A stretch of 64,000 nt of DNA. Origin: Halisarca cf. caerulea (lineage: Eukaryota; Porifera; Demospongiae; Chondrillida; Halisarcidae). The position numbers were made by a program, and so were the translations under genes. Shown here in pieces: positions 13,277 through 25,300 of this stretch; position 1 is the stretch's first letter; every line of letters begins with the position of its first letter. The stretch is taken from assembly GCA_963170055.1 (NCBI GenBank), contig CAUJGJ010000467.1, positions 526,001 through 590,000 on the forward strand, written 5' to 3'. The notes under the pieces were generated by a model. The model was given only the letters and a program-made list of their open reading frames with translations. It searched no databases and was not told where the DNA came from.

Positions 13277-14524
13277 AAGGGCTGTGGGCGCATTTGCGTA
13301 GTGTTGGATATGCTGGTGCTAATACCAATATTTGGCACTAGCACCACGCACATTCCCAGTGGACACACATGAAGTTTCTGAAGTGCTGTGGGTGTATTTT
13401 TGTAGTGTTGGATATATTGGTGCTAATACCAATATTTGGCACTAGCACCACGCACATTCCCAGTGGACACACATGAAGTTTCTGAAGTGCTGTGGGCGTA
13501 TTTGTGTAGTGTTGGATATGCTGGTGCTAATACCAATATTTGGCACTAGCACCACACATATTCCCAGTGGACACACATGAAGTTTCTTAGTTGCTGTGGG
13601 CGGATTTGTGTAGTGTTGGATATGCTGGTGCTAATACCAATATTTGGCACTAGCACCACGCACATTCCCAGTGGACAAACATGAAGTTTCTGAAGTGCTG
13701 TAGCCGTATTTGTGTAGTGTTGGATATGCTGGTGCTAATACTAATATTTGGGAATAGGACCACGCACATTCCCAATTGACACACATGAAGTTTCTGAACT
13801 GCTGTGAGCGTATTTGTGTAGTGTTGGATATGCTGGTACTAATACCAATATTTGGCACTAGCACCACGCACATTCCCAGTGGACACACATGAAGTTTCTG
13901 AAGGGCTGTGGGCGCATTTGCGTAGTGTTGGATATGCTGGTGCTAATACCAATATTTGGCACTAGCACCACGCACATTCCCAGTGGACACACATGAAGTT
14001 TCTGAAGTGCTGTGGGTGTATTTTTGTAGTGTTGGATATATTGGTGCTAATACCAATATTTGGCACTAGCACCACGCACATTCCCAGTGGACACACATGA
14101 AGTTTCTGAAGTGCTGTGGGCGTATTTGTGTAGTGTTGGATATGCTGGTGCTAATACCAATATTTGGCACTAGCACCACACATATTCCCAGTGGACACAC
14201 ATGAAGTTTCTTAGTTGCTGTGGGCGGATTTGTGTAGTGTTGGATATGCTGGTGCTAATACCAATATTTGGCACTAGCACCACGCACATTCCCAGTGGAC
14301 AAACATGAAGTTTCTGAAGTGCTGTAGCCGTATTTGTGTAGTGTTGGATATGCTGGTGCTAATACTAATATTTGGGAATAGGACCACGCACATTCCCAAT
14401 TGACACACATGAAGTTTCTGAACTGCTGTGAGCGTATTTGTGTAGTGTTGGATATGCTGGTACTAATACCAATATTTGGCACTAGCACCACGCACATTCC
14501 CAGTGGACACACATGAAGTTTCTG
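13277..14524. repeat. 624-bp (6-monomer) tandem duplication
   Basis: Two adjacent copies, ~13,277-13,900 and ~13,901-14,524, at an offset of exactly 624 bp. Both run from the GGGCTGTGGGCGCATTTGCG monomer through the TATATTGG monomer, the CACATATTCCC/TTAGTTGCTGTGGGCGG monomer and a CAGTGGACAAACATG monomer to the GGGAATAGGACC monomer. The private GGCGGATTTG and GACAAACATG variants occur in both. The match breaks at ~14,529, where GAAGTGCTGTAGCCG replaces GAAGGGCTGTGGGCG. Confidence 0.85.
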
Positions 14525-15960
14525 AAGTGCTGTAGCCGTATTTGTGTAGATTTGGATAAGCTGGTGCTAATACAATATTTGGCACTAGCACCACGCACAT
14601 TCCCAGTGGACACACATGAAGTTTCTGAAGGGCTGTGGGCGTATTTGTGTAGTGTGGGATATGCTGGTGCTAATACCAATATTTGGTACTAGCACCACGC
14701 ACATTCCCAGTGGACACACATGAAGTTTCTGAAGTGCTGTGGGCGTATTTGTGTAAATTTGGATAAGCTGATGCTAATACCAATATTTGGCACTAGCACC
14801 ACGCACATTCCCAGTGGACACACATGAAGTTTCTTAAGGGCTGTGGGCGCATTTGCGTAGTGTTGGATATGCTGGTGCTAATACCAATATTTGGCACTAG
14901 CACCACGCACATTCCCAGTGGACACACATGAAGTTTCTGAAGTGCTGTGGGTGTATTTTTGTAGTGTTGGATATATTGGTGCTAATACCAATATTTGGCA
15001 CTAGCACCACGCACATTCCCAGTGGACACACATGAAGTTTCTAAAGTGCTGTGGGCGTATTTGTGTAGTGTTGGATATGCTGGTGCTAATACCAATATTT
15101 GGCACTAGCACCACGCACATTCCCAGTGGACACACATGAAGTTTCTTAACTGCTGTTGGCGTATTTGTGGAGTGTTGGTTATGCTAGTGCTAATACCAAT
15201 ATTTGGCACTAGCACCACACATATTCCCAGTGGACACACATGAAGTTTCTTAGTTGCTGTGGGCGTATTTGTGTACTGTTGGATATGCTGGTGCTAATAC
15301 CAATATTTGGCACTAGCACCACGCACATTCCCAGTGGACACACATGAAGTTTCTGAAGTGCTGTAGCCGTATTTGTGTAGTGTTGGATATGCTGGTGCTA
15401 ATACCAATATTTGGGAATAGGACCACGCACATTCCCAATTGACACACATGAAGTTTCTGAACTGCTGTGAGCGTATTTGTGTAGTGTTGGATATGCTGGT
15501 GCTAATACCAATATTTGGCACTAGCACCACGCACATTCCCAGTGGACACACATGAAGTTACTTAACAACTGTGGGGTTATTTGTATAATGTTGGATATGC
15601 TGGTGCTAATACCAATATTTGGCACTAGCACTACGCACATTACCAGAGGACACACATGAAGTTTCTTAACTACTGTAGGCGTATTTGTGTAGTGTTGGAT
15701 ATGCTGGTGCTAATACCAATATTTGGCACTAGCACAACGCACATTCCCAGTGGACACACATGAAGTTTCTGAAGTGCTGTAGCCGTATTTGTGTAGTGTT
15801 GGATATGCTGGTGCTAATACCAATATTTGGGAATAGGACCACGCACATTCCCAATTGACACACATGAAGTTTCTGAACTGCTGTGAGCGTATTTGTGTAG
15901 TGTTGGATATGCTGGTGCTAATACCAATATTTGGCACTAGCACCACGCACATTCCCAGTG
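13530..15960. repeat. 3,430-bp-offset segmental duplication, copy 1 (zone B)
   Basis: About 2.4 kb that recurs at 16,960-19,390 with a constant offset of 3,430 bp. Shared private variants include GGCGGATTTG (13,610 and 17,040), GATGCTAATACC after AAATTTGGATAAG, TTTCTAAAGTGCTG, GTACTGTTGG, and GGTTATTTGTATAATG. A second, overlapping copy of its middle (about 14,255-15,310) sits at 15,918-16,973 at offset 1,663. The 3,430-bp period is therefore the sum of two steps, 1,663 and 1,767, the second longer by one monomer. Confidence 0.82.
13748..13775. repeat. Alternative 8-bp dyad of the zone B subfamily, type example
   Basis: In this subfamily the right arm of the usual palindrome is destroyed (TTGGGAATAGGACC instead of TTGGCACTAGCACC), but a new perfect inverted repeat appears: TTGGGAAT (13,748-13,755) and ATTCCCAA (13,768-13,775), separated by 12 bases. 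The second arm needs the extra change CCCAGTGG to CCCAATTG. The same arrangement occurs in about 17 monomers of zone B. Confidence 0.7.
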
Positions 15961-16959
15961 GACAAACATGAAGTTTCTGAAGTGCTGTAGCCGTATTTGT
16001 GTAGTGTTGGATATGCTGGTGCTAATACTAATATTTGGGAATAGGACCACGCACATTCCCAATTGACACACATGAAGTTTCTGAACTGCTGTGAGCGTAT
16101 TTGTGTAGTGTTGGATATGCTGGTACTAATACCAATATTTGGCACTAGCACCACGCACATTCCCAGTGGACACACAAGAAGTTTCTGAAGTGCTGTAGCC
16201 GTATTTGTGTAGATTTGGATAAGCTGGTGCTAATACAATATTTGGCACTAGCACCACGCACATTCCCAGTGGACACACATGAAGTTTCTGAAGGGCTGTG
16301 GGCGTATTTGTGTAGTGTGGGATATGCTGGTGCTAATACCAATATTTGGTACTAGCACCACGCACATTCCCAGTGGACACACATGAAGTTTCTGAAGTGC
16401 TGTGGGCGTATTTGTGTAAATTTGGATAAGCTGATGCTAATACCAATATTTGGCACTAGCACCACGCACATTCCCAGTGGACACACATGAAGTTTCTTAA
16501 GGGCTGTGGGCGCATTTGCGTAGTGTTGGATATGCTGGTGCTAATACCAATATTTGGCACTAGCACCACGCACATTCCCAGTGGACACACATGAAGTTTC
16601 TGAAGTGCTGTGGGTGTATTTTTGTAGTGTTGGATATATTGGTGCTAATACCAATATTTGGCACTAGCACCACGCACATTCCCAGTGGACACACATGAAG
16701 TTTCTAAAGTGCTGTGGGCGTATTTGTGTAGTGTTGGATATGCTGGTGCTAATACCAATATTTGGCACTAGCACCACGCACATTCCCAGTGGACACACAT
16801 GAAGTTTCTTAACTGCTGTTGGCGTATTTGTGGAGTGTTGGTTATGCTAGTGCTAATACCAATATTTGGCACTAGCACCACACATATTCCCAGTGGACAC
16901 ACATGAAGTTTCTTAGTTGCTGTGGGCGTATTTGTGTACTGTTGGATATGCTGGTGCTA

Positions 16960-19390
16960 ATACCAATATTTGGCACTAGCACCACACATATTCCCAGTGG
17001 ACACACATGAAGTTTCTTAGTTGCTGTGGGCGGATTTGTGTAGTGTTGGATATGCTGGTGCTAATACCAATATTTGGCACTAGCACCACGCACATTCCCA
17101 GTGGACAAACATGAAGTTTCTGAAGTGCTGTAGCCGTATTTGTGTAGTGTTGGATATGCTGGTGCTAATACTAATATTTGGGAATAGGACCACGCACATT
17201 CCCAATTGACACACATGAAGTTTCTGAACTGCTGTGAGCGTATTTGTGTAGTGTTGGATATGCTGGTACTAATACCAATATTTGGCACTAGCACCACGCA
17301 CATTCCCAGTGGACACACATGAAGTTTCTGAAGGGCTGTGGGCGCATTTGCGTAGTGTTGGATATGCTGGTGCTAATACCAATATTTGGCACTAGCACCA
17401 CGCACATTCCCAGTGGACACACATGAAGTTTCTGAAGTGCTGTGGGTGTATTTTTGTAGTGTTGGATATATTGGTGCTAATACCAATATTTGGCACTAGC
17501 ACCACGCACATTCCCAGTGGACACACATGAAGTTTCTGAAGTGCTGTGGGCGTATTTGTGTAGTGTTGGATATGCTGGTGCTAATACCAATATTTGGCAC
17601 TAGCACCACACATATTCCCAGTGGACACACATGAAGTTTCTTAGTTGCTGTGGGCGGATTTGTGTAGTGTTGGATATGCTGGTGCTAATACCAATATTTG
17701 GCACTAGCACCACGCACATTCCCAGTGGACAAACATGAAGTTTCTGAAGTGCTGTAGCCGTATTTGTGTAGTGTTGGATATGCTGGTGCTAATACTAATA
17801 TTTGGGAATAGGACCACGCACATTCCCAATTGACACACATGAAGTTTCTGAACTGCTGTGAGCGTATTTGTGTAGTGTTGGATATGCTGGTACTAATACC
17901 AATATTTGGCACTAGCACCACGCACATTCCCAGTGGACACACATGAAGTTTCTGAAGTGCTGTAGCCGTATTTGTGTAGATTTGGATAAGCTGGTGCTAA
18001 TACAATATTTGGCACTAGCACCACGCACATTCCCAGTGGACACACATGAAGTTTCTGAAGGGCTGTGGGCGTATTTGTGTAGTGTGGGATATGCTGGTGC
18101 TAATACCAATATTTGGTACTAGCACCACGCACATTCCCAGTGGACACACATGAAGTTTCTGAAGTGCTGTGGGCGTATTTGTGTAAATTTGGATAAGCTG
18201 ATGCTAATACCAATATTTGGCACTAGCACCACGCACATTCCCAGTGGACACACATGAAGTTTCTTAAGGGCTGTGGGCGCATTTGCGTAGTGTTGGATAT
18301 GCTGGTGCTAATACCAATATTTGGCACTAGCACCACGCACATTCCCAGTGGACACACATGAAGTTTCTGAAGTGCTGTGGGTGTATTTTTGTAGTGTTGG
18401 ATATATTGGTGCTAATACCAATATTTGGCACTAGCACCACGCACATTCCCAGTGGACACACATGAAGTTTCTAAAGTGCTGTGGGCGTATTTGTGTAGTG
18501 TTGGATATGCTGGTGCTAATACCAATATTTGGCACTAGCACCACGCACATTCCCAGTGGACACACATGAAGTTTCTTAACTGCTGTTGGCGTATTTGTGG
18601 AGTGTTGGTTATGCTAGTGCTAATACCAATATTTGGCACTAGCACCACACATATTCCCAGTGGACACACATGAAGTTTCTTAGTTGCTGTGGGCGTATTT
18701 GTGTACTGTTGGATATGCTGGTGCTAATACCAATATTTGGCACTAGCACCACGCACATTCCCAGTGGACAAACATGAAGTTTCTGAAGTGCTGTAGCCGT
18801 ATTTGTGTAGTGTTGGATATGCTGGTGCTAATACCAATATTTGGGAATAGGACCACGCACATTCCCAATTGACACACATGAAGTTTCTGAACTGCTGTGA
18901 GCGTATTTGTGTAGTGTTGGATATGCTGGTGCTAATACCAATATTTGGCACTAGCACCACGCACATTCCCAGTGGACACACATGAAGTTACTTAACAACT
19001 GTGGGGTTATTTGTATAATGTTGGATATGCTGGTGCTAATACCAATATTTGGCACTAGCACTACGCACATTACCAGAGGACACACATGAAGTTTCTTAAC
19101 TACTGTAGGCGTATTTGTGTAGTGTTGGATATGCTGGTGCTAATACCAATATTTGGCACTAGCACAACGCACATTCCCAGTGGACACACATGAAGTTTCT
19201 GAAGTGCTGTAGCCATATTTGTGTAGTGTTGGATATGCTGGTGCTAATACCAATATTTGGGAATAGGACCACGCACATTCCCAATTGACACACATGAAGT
19301 TTCTGAACTGCTGTGAGCGTATTTGTGTAGTGTTGGATATGCTGGTGCTAATACCAATATTTGGCACTAGCACCACGCACATTCCCAGTG
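16960..19390. repeat. 3,430-bp-offset segmental duplication, copy 2 (zone B)
   Basis: Partner of 13,530-15,960. The left junction is visible because the monomer just upstream has GTGTACTGTTGG (16,936) where copy 1 has GTGTAGTGTTGG. The right junction is at ~19,390, where GGACACACATG replaces GGACAAACATG. Differences inside the pair are few, for example GTAGCCATATT at ~19,209 against GTAGCCGTATT in copy 1. Confidence 0.82.
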
Positions 19391-20230
19391 GACACACATG
19401 AAGTTTCTGAAGTGCTGTAGCCGTATTTGTGTAGTGTTGGATATGCTGGTGCTAATACCAATATTTGGCACTAGCACCACGCACATTCCCAGTGGACACA
19501 CATGAAGTTTCTGAAGGGCTGTGGGCGCATTTGCGTAGTGTTGGATATGCTGGTGCTAATACCAATATTTGGCACTAGCACCACGCACGTTCCCAGTGGA
19601 CACACATGAAGTTTCTGAAGTGCTGTGGGTGTATTTTTGTAGTGTTGGATATATTGGTGCTAATACCAATATTTGGCACTAGCACCACGCACATTCCCAG
19701 TGGACACACATGAAGTTTCTGAAGTGCTGTGGGTGTATTTTTGTAGTGTTGGATATATTGGTGCTAATACCAATATTTGGCACTAGCACCACGCACATTC
19801 CCAGTGGACACACATGAAGTTTCTGAAGTGCTGTGGGCGTATTTGTGTAGTGTTGGATATGCTGGTGCTAATACCAATATTTGGCACTAGCACCACACAT
19901 ATTCCCAGTGGACACACATGAAGTTTCTTAGTTGCTGTGGGCGTATTTGTGTAGTGTTGGATATGCTGGTGCTAATACCAATATTTGGCACTAGCACCAC
20001 GCACATTCCCAGTGGACAAACATGAAGTTTCTGAAGTGCTGTAGCCGTATTTGTGTAGTGTTGGATATGCTGGTGCTAATACTAATATTTGGGAATAGGA
20101 CCACGCACATTCCCAATTGACACACATGAAGTTTCTGAACTGCTGTGAGCGTATTTGTGTAGTGTTGGATATGCTGGTGCTAATACCAATATTTGGCACT
20201 AGCACCACGCACATTCCCAGTGGACACACA

Positions 20231-22310
20231 TGAAGTTTCTGAAGTGCTGTAGCCGTATTTGTGTAGATTTGGATAAGCTGGTGCTAATACCAATATTTGG
20301 CACTAGCACCACGCACATTCCCAGTGGACACACATGAAGTTTCTGAAGGGCTGTGGGCGTATTTGTGTAGTGTGGGATATGCTGGTGCTAATACCAATAT
20401 TTGGTACTAGCACCACGCACATTCCCAGTGGACACACATGAAGTTTCTGAAGTGCTGTGGGCGTATTTGTGTAAATTTGGATAAGCTGATGCTAATACCA
20501 ATATTTGGCACTAGCACCACGCACATTCCCAGTGGACACACATGAAGTTTCTGAAGGGCTGTGGGCGCATTTGCGTAGTGTTGGATAAGCTGGTGCTAAT
20601 ACCAATATTTGGCACTAGCACCACGCACATTCCCAGTGGACACACATGAAGTTTCTGAAGTGCTGTGGGTGTATTTTTGTAGTGTTGGATATATTGGTGC
20701 TAATACCAATATTTGGCACTAGCACCACGCACGTTCCCAGTGGACACACATGAAGTTTCTAAAGTGCTGTTGGCGTATTTGTGTAGTGTTGGATATGCTG
20801 GTGCTAATACCAATATTTGGCACTAGCACCACGCACATTCCCAGTGGACACACATGAAGTTTCTTAACTGCTGTTGGCGTATTTGTGGAGTGTTGGTTAT
20901 GCTAGTGCTAATACCAATATTTGGCACTAGCACCACACATATTCCCAGTGGACACACATGAAGTTTCTTAGTTGCTGTGGGCGTATTTGTGTAGTGTTGG
21001 ATATGCTGGTGCTAATACCAATATTTGGCACTAGCACCACGCACATTCCCAGTGGACACACATGAAGTTTCTGAAGTGCTGTAGCCGTATTTGTGTAGTG
21101 TTGGATATGCTGGTGCTAATACCAATATTTGGGAATAGGACCACGCGCATTCCCAATTGACACACATGAAGTTTCTGAACTGCTGTGAGCGTATTTGTGT
21201 AGTGTTGGATATGCTGGTGCTAATACCAATATTTGGCACTAGCACCACGCACATTCCCAGTGAACACACATGAAGTTTCTGAAGTGCTGTAGCCGTATTT
21301 GTGTAGATTTGGATAAGCTGGTGCTAATACCAATATTTGGCACTAGCACCACGCACATTCCCAGTGGACACACATGAAGTTTCTGAAGGGCTGTGGGCGT
21401 ATTTGTGTAGTGTGGGATATGCTGGTGCTAATACCAATATTTGGTACTAGCACCACGCACATTCCCAGTGGACACACATGAAGTTTCTGAAGTGCTGTGG
21501 GCGTATTTGTGTAAATTTGGATAAGCTGATGCTAATACCAATATTTGGCACTAGCACCACGCACATTCCCAGTGGACACACATGAAGTTTCTGAAGGGCT
21601 GTGGGCGCATTTGCGTAGTGTTGGATATGCTGGTGCTAATACCAATATTTGGCACTAGCACCACGCACATTCCCAGTGGACACACATGAAGTTTCTGAGG
21701 TGCTGTGGGTGTATTTTTGTAGTGTTGGATATATTGGTGCTAATACCAATATTTGGCACTAGCACCACGCACATTCCCAGTGGACACACATGAAGTTTCT
21801 AAAGTGCTGTGGGCGTATTTGTGTAGTGTTGGATATGCTGGTGCTAATACCAATATTTGGCACTAGCACCACGCACATTCCCAGTGGACACACATGAAGT
21901 TTCTTAACTGCTGTTGGCGTATTTGTGGAGTGTTGGTTATGCTAGTGCTAATACCAATATTTGGCACTAGCACCACACATATTCCCAGTGGACACACATG
22001 AAGTTTCTTAGTTGCTGTGGGCGTATTTGTGTACTGTTGGATATGCTGGTGCTAATACCAATATTTGGCACTAGCACCACGCACATTCCCAGTGGACACA
22101 CATGAAGTTTCTGAAGTGCTGTAGCCGTATTTGTGTAGTGTTGGATATGCTGGTGCTAATACCAATATTTGGGAATAGGACCACGCACATTCCCAATTGA
22201 CACACATGAAGTTTCTGAACTGCTGTGAGCGTATTTGTGTAGTGTTGGATATGCTGGTGCTAATACCAATATTTGGCACTAGCACCACGCACATTCCCAG
22301 TGGACACACA
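20231..22310. repeat. 1,040-bp (10-monomer) tandem duplication
   Basis: Two adjacent copies at an offset of exactly 1,040 bp (20,231-21,270 and 21,271-22,310). Each starts with a GTAGCCGTATTTGTGTAG-ATTTGGATAAG monomer and ends with the GGGAATAGGACC and AGCGTATT monomers. A third copy of the same start appears near 23,455. The match ends at 22,311, where a GTTACTTAACAACTG monomer follows instead. Confidence 0.82.
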
Positions 22311-25300
22311 TGAAGTTACTTAACAACTGTGGGGTTATTTGTATAATGTTGGATATGCTGGTGCTAATACCAATATTTGGCACTAGCACTACGCACATTA
22401 CCAGAGGACACACATGAAGTTTCTTAACTACTGTAGGCGTATTTGTGTAGTGTTGGATATGCTGGTGCTAATACCAATATTTGGCACTAGCACAACGCAC
22501 ATTCCCAGTGGACACACATGAAGTTTCTGAAGTGCTGTAGCCGTATTTGTGTAGTGTTGGATATGCTGGTGCTAATACCAATATTTGGGAATAGGACCAC
22601 GCACATTCCCAATTGACACACATGAAGTTTCTGAACTGCTGTGAGCGTATTTGTGTAGTGTTGGATATGCTGGTGCTAATACCAATATTTGGCACTAGCA
22701 CCACGCACATTCCCAGTGGACACACATGAAGTTTCTGAAGTGCTGTAGCCGTATTTGTGTAGTGTTGGATATGCTGGTGCTAATACCAATATTTGGCACT
22801 AGCACCACGCACATTCCCAGTGGACACACATGAAGTTTCTGAAGGGCTGTGGGCGCATTTGCGTAGTGTTGGATATGCTGGTGCTAATACCAATATTTGG
22901 CACTAGCACCACGCACATTCCCAGTGGACACACATGAAGTTTCTGAAGCGCTGTGGGTGTATTTTTGTAGTGTTGGATATATTGGTGCTAATACCAATAT
23001 TTGGCACTAGCACCACGCACATTCCCAGTGGACACACATGAAGTTTCTGAAGTGCTGTGGGCGTATTTGTGTAGTGTTGGATATGCTGGTGCTAATACCA
23101 ATATTTGGCACTAGCACCACACATATTCCCAGTGGACACACATGAAGTTTCTTAGTTGCTGTGGGCGTATTTGTGTAGTGTTGGATATGCTGGTGCTAAT
23201 ACCAATATTTGGCACTAGCACCACGCACATTCCCAGTTTACAAACATGAAGTTTCTGAAGTGCTGTAGCCGTATTTGTGTAGTGTTGGATATGCTGGTGC
23301 TAATACTAATATTTGGGAATAGGACCACGCACATTCCCAATTGACACACATGAAGTTTCTGAACTGCTGTGAGCGTATTTGTGTAGTGTTGGATATGCTG
23401 GTGCTAATACCAATATTTGGCACTAGCACCACGCACATTCCCAGTGGACACACATGAAGTTTCTGAAGTGCTGTAGCCGTATTTGTGTAGATTTGGATAA
23501 GCTGGTGCTAATACCAATATTTGGCACTAGCACCACGCACATTCCCAGTGGACACACATGAAGTTTCTGAAGGGCTGTGGGCGTATTTGTGTAGTGTGGG
23601 ATATGCTGGTGCTAATACCAATATTTGGTACTAGCACCACGCACATTCCCAGTGGACACACATGAAGTTTCTGAAGTGCTGTGGGCGTATTTGTGTAAAT
23701 TTGGATAAGCTGATGCTAATACCAATATTTGGCACTAGCACCACGCACATTCCCAGTGGACACACATGAAGTTTCTGAAGGGCTGTGGGCGCATTTGCGT
23801 AGTGTTGGATATGCTGGTGCTAATACCAATATTTGGCACTAGCACCACGCACATTCCCAGTGGACACACATGAAGTTTCTGAAGTGCTGTGGGTGTATTT
23901 TTGTAGTGTTGGATATATTGGTGCTAATACCAATATTTGGCACTAGCACCACGCACATTCCCAGTGGACACACATGAAGTTTCTAAAGTGCTGTGGGCGT
24001 ATTTGTGTAGTGTTGATATGCTGGTGCTAATACCAATATTTGGCACTAGCACCACGCACATTCCCAGTGGACACACATGAAGTTTCTTAACTGCTGTTGG
24101 CGTATTTGTGGAGTGTTGGTTATGCTAGTGCTAATACCAATATTTGGCACTAGCACCACACATATTCCCAGTGGACACACATGAAGTTTCTTAGTTGCTG
24201 TGGGCGTATTTGTGTACTGTTGGATATGCTGGTGCTAATACCAATATTTGGCACTAGCACCACGCACATTCCCAGTGGACACACATGAAGTTTCTGAAGT
24301 GCTGTAGCCGTATTTGTGTAGTGTTGGATATGCTGGTGCTAATACCAATATTTGGGAATAGGACCACGCACATTCCCAATTGACACACATGAAGTTTCTG
24401 AACTGCTGTGAGCGTATTTGTGTAGTGTTGGATATGCTGGTGCTAATACCAATATTTGGCACTAGCACCACGCACATTCCCAGTGGACACACATGAAGTT
24501 ACTTAACAACTGTGGGGTTATTTGTATAATGTTGGATATGCTGGTGCTAATACCAATATTTGGCACTAGCACTACGCACATTACCAGAGGACACACATGA
24601 AGTTTCTTAACTACTGTAGGCGTATTTGTGTAGTGTTGGATATGCTGGTGCTAATACAAATATTTGGCACTAGCATAACGCACATTCCCAGTGGACACAC
24701 ATGAAGTTTCTGAAGTGCTGTAGCCGTATTTGTGTAGTGTTGGATATGCTGGTGCTAATACCAATATTTGGGAATAGGACCACGCACATTCCCAATTGAC
24801 ACACATGAAGTTTCTGAACTGCTGTGAGCGTATTTGTGTAGTGTTGGATATGCTGGTGCTAATACCAATATTTGGCACTAGCACCACGCACATTCCCAGT
24901 GGACACACATGAAGTTTCTGAAGTGCTGTAGCCGTATTTGTGTAGTGTTGGATATGCTGGTGCTAATACCAATGTTATGTACTAGCACCACGCACATTCC
25001 CAGTGGACACACATGAAGTTTCTTAACTGCTGTGGGCGTATTTGTGTAGATTTGGATAAGCTGGTGCTAATACCAATATTTGTCACTAGCACCACGCACA
25101 TTCCCAGTGGACACACATGAAGTTTCTGAAGGGCTGTGGGCGTATTTGTGTAGTGTGGGATATGCTGGTGCTAATACCAATATTTGGTACTAGCACCACG
25201 CACATTCCCAGTGGACACACATGAAGTTTCTGAAGTGCTGTGGGCGTATTTGTGTAAATTTGGATAAGCTGATGCTAATACCAATATTTGGCACTAGCAC

